A stretch of DNA of 20,099 nucleotides from a virus: IMG/VR virus record IMGVR_UViG_3300009543_000340, positions 1 through 20,099 of that record; one strand, written 5' to 3'. The position numbers were made by a program, and so were the translations under genes. Positions 19,707-20,099 of this stretch are shown here, in pieces. Each line of letters begins with the position of its first letter. Positions within the stretch are counted from its first letter, which is position 1. Under the pieces are notes generated by a model. That model was not told where the DNA came from and did not search any database. It was given only the letters and a program-made list of their open reading frames with translations.

Positions 19707-20099
19707 ATGTACGAAATGAAAACCGTATACGAAACACCCGGCCTACTCCTAGCAGAAACTGGAGTAATAATGTTAACTAGTTCGTTTAACCAAGCGAACA
19801 TCATGCCAATTGTGGCGCGTATTATGGAGTACAATTTACTACCCCAATCTAAACAACCCGAAGAAATTAAGCTTATCATCAACTCCCCCGGTGGAGAAGT
19901 AGCCTCGGCTATGCACCTGATTGATACAATGAAGACCTCAAAGATCCCTATTCGTACTATTGGTATGGGTATGGTGGCTTCTTGTGGTGTTTTAACACTA
20001 ATGTCAGGTACAAAAGGCCGTAGATGTGCCTCCCCTACTACCTCTATCATGTCTCATCAGTACGCTGGTGGTACTGGAGGTAAAGATCACGAGATGAGA
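19707..20099 (+). CDS. ClpP-like serine protease (3' end outside window)
   Basis: The first 131 codons are visible. NSPGGEV (59-65), GMVASCG with S92 as nucleophile, and MSHQYAGGTGGKDHE with H117 as the general base match the ClpP fold. The Ser-His spacing of 25 equals E. coli ClpP (S97-H122 in mature numbering). The third catalytic residue, an Asp, would lie beyond the window. AAGGA at 19693-19697 supports the ATG. The SHQ..GG.GG...E form resembles ClpP-like proteins known from T4-like marine phages, whose role is unclear. It may degrade proteins, act in head maturation, or work with the phage's AAA+ ATPase. Confidence 0.88.
   Translation, partial: MYEMKTVYETPGLLLAETGVIMLTSSFNQANIMPIVARIMEYNLLPQSKQPEEIKLIINSPGGEVASAMHLIDTMKTSKIPIRTIGMGMVASCGVLTLMSGTKGRRCASPTTSIMSHQYAGGTGGKDHEMR

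Noticed and set aside
19667-20050. Antisense frame of 127 codons over the ClpP-like gene
   Set aside because: The + strand frame has the ClpP catalytic Ser and His with correct spacing and a ribosome binding site; the antisense frame is a shadow.
1-20099. tRNA genes, CRISPR arrays, insertion sequences or integrase/attachment sites
   Set aside because: No cloverleaf-like segment, regular repeat array, transposase or integrase motif was seen; the window is densely filled with + strand phage genes.

Overview
The window looks like the early/middle and DNA-replication region of a T7-like (autographivirus-type) podophage. All of the roughly 33 genes lie on the + strand. They are tightly packed, often with start/stop overlaps, and most have a clear AGGAG-type ribosome binding site. 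The strongest evidence for the type is a single-subunit T7-family RNA polymerase ending in the same ESDFAFA-like tail as T7 gp1. It comes with a gp2.5-like ssDNA-binding protein, a gp5-like DNA polymerase, a gp6-like 5'-3' exonuclease and a fused gp4-like primase-helicase. A B12-dependent ribonucleotide reductase and a ClpP-like protease suggest a marine-type phage, but the host cannot be read from the sequence.

Layout: 1-258 is the end of an upstream gene. 268-2598 is the RNA polymerase. 2599-2834 is an AT-rich non-coding segment with tandem phage promoters and is a candidate primary replication origin. 2835-3332 is the ssDNA-binding protein, followed by a terminator. 3414-6000 holds small unknown genes, a deoxyribosyltransferase-like gene and a gp1.7-like (DUF3310) gene. 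6012-7901 is the DNA polymerase. 7912-10924 is a block of unknown small genes, with one GIY-YIG protein, two small hydrophobic proteins and one very acidic protein. 10915-14514 holds MazG, an unknown helical protein, a Cys/His miniprotein, the exonuclease, a second GIY-YIG nuclease and the primase-helicase. 14524-16212 is a classic AAA+ ATPase. 16284-18981 is a nucleotide module (dCMP deaminase, unknown protein, class II ribonucleotide reductase) closed by a terminator. 19025-19648 holds two unknown genes, and a ClpP-like protease gene starts at 19707 and runs off the end.

The main regulatory result is a repeated 17-base motif, TAAATACC(A/G)CCTTATA-like and followed by G. It aligns position for position with the T7 promoter (TAATACGACTCACTATA-G). 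It occurs at 2597, 2657, 10632 (inside a gene) and 16211, and is inferred to be the promoter of the phage's own RNA polymerase. The first two sites would drive the ssDNA-binding protein, the third the exonuclease/primase-helicase block, and the fourth the deaminase/ribonucleotide reductase block. The polymerase's promoter-specificity loop is about 21 residues longer than in T7, which fits a diverged promoter. Together the genes take over transcription, rebuild the dNTP pool and replicate the genome. The AAA+ ATPase and ClpP-like protease add a possible proteolysis or remodelling activity that T7 lacks.
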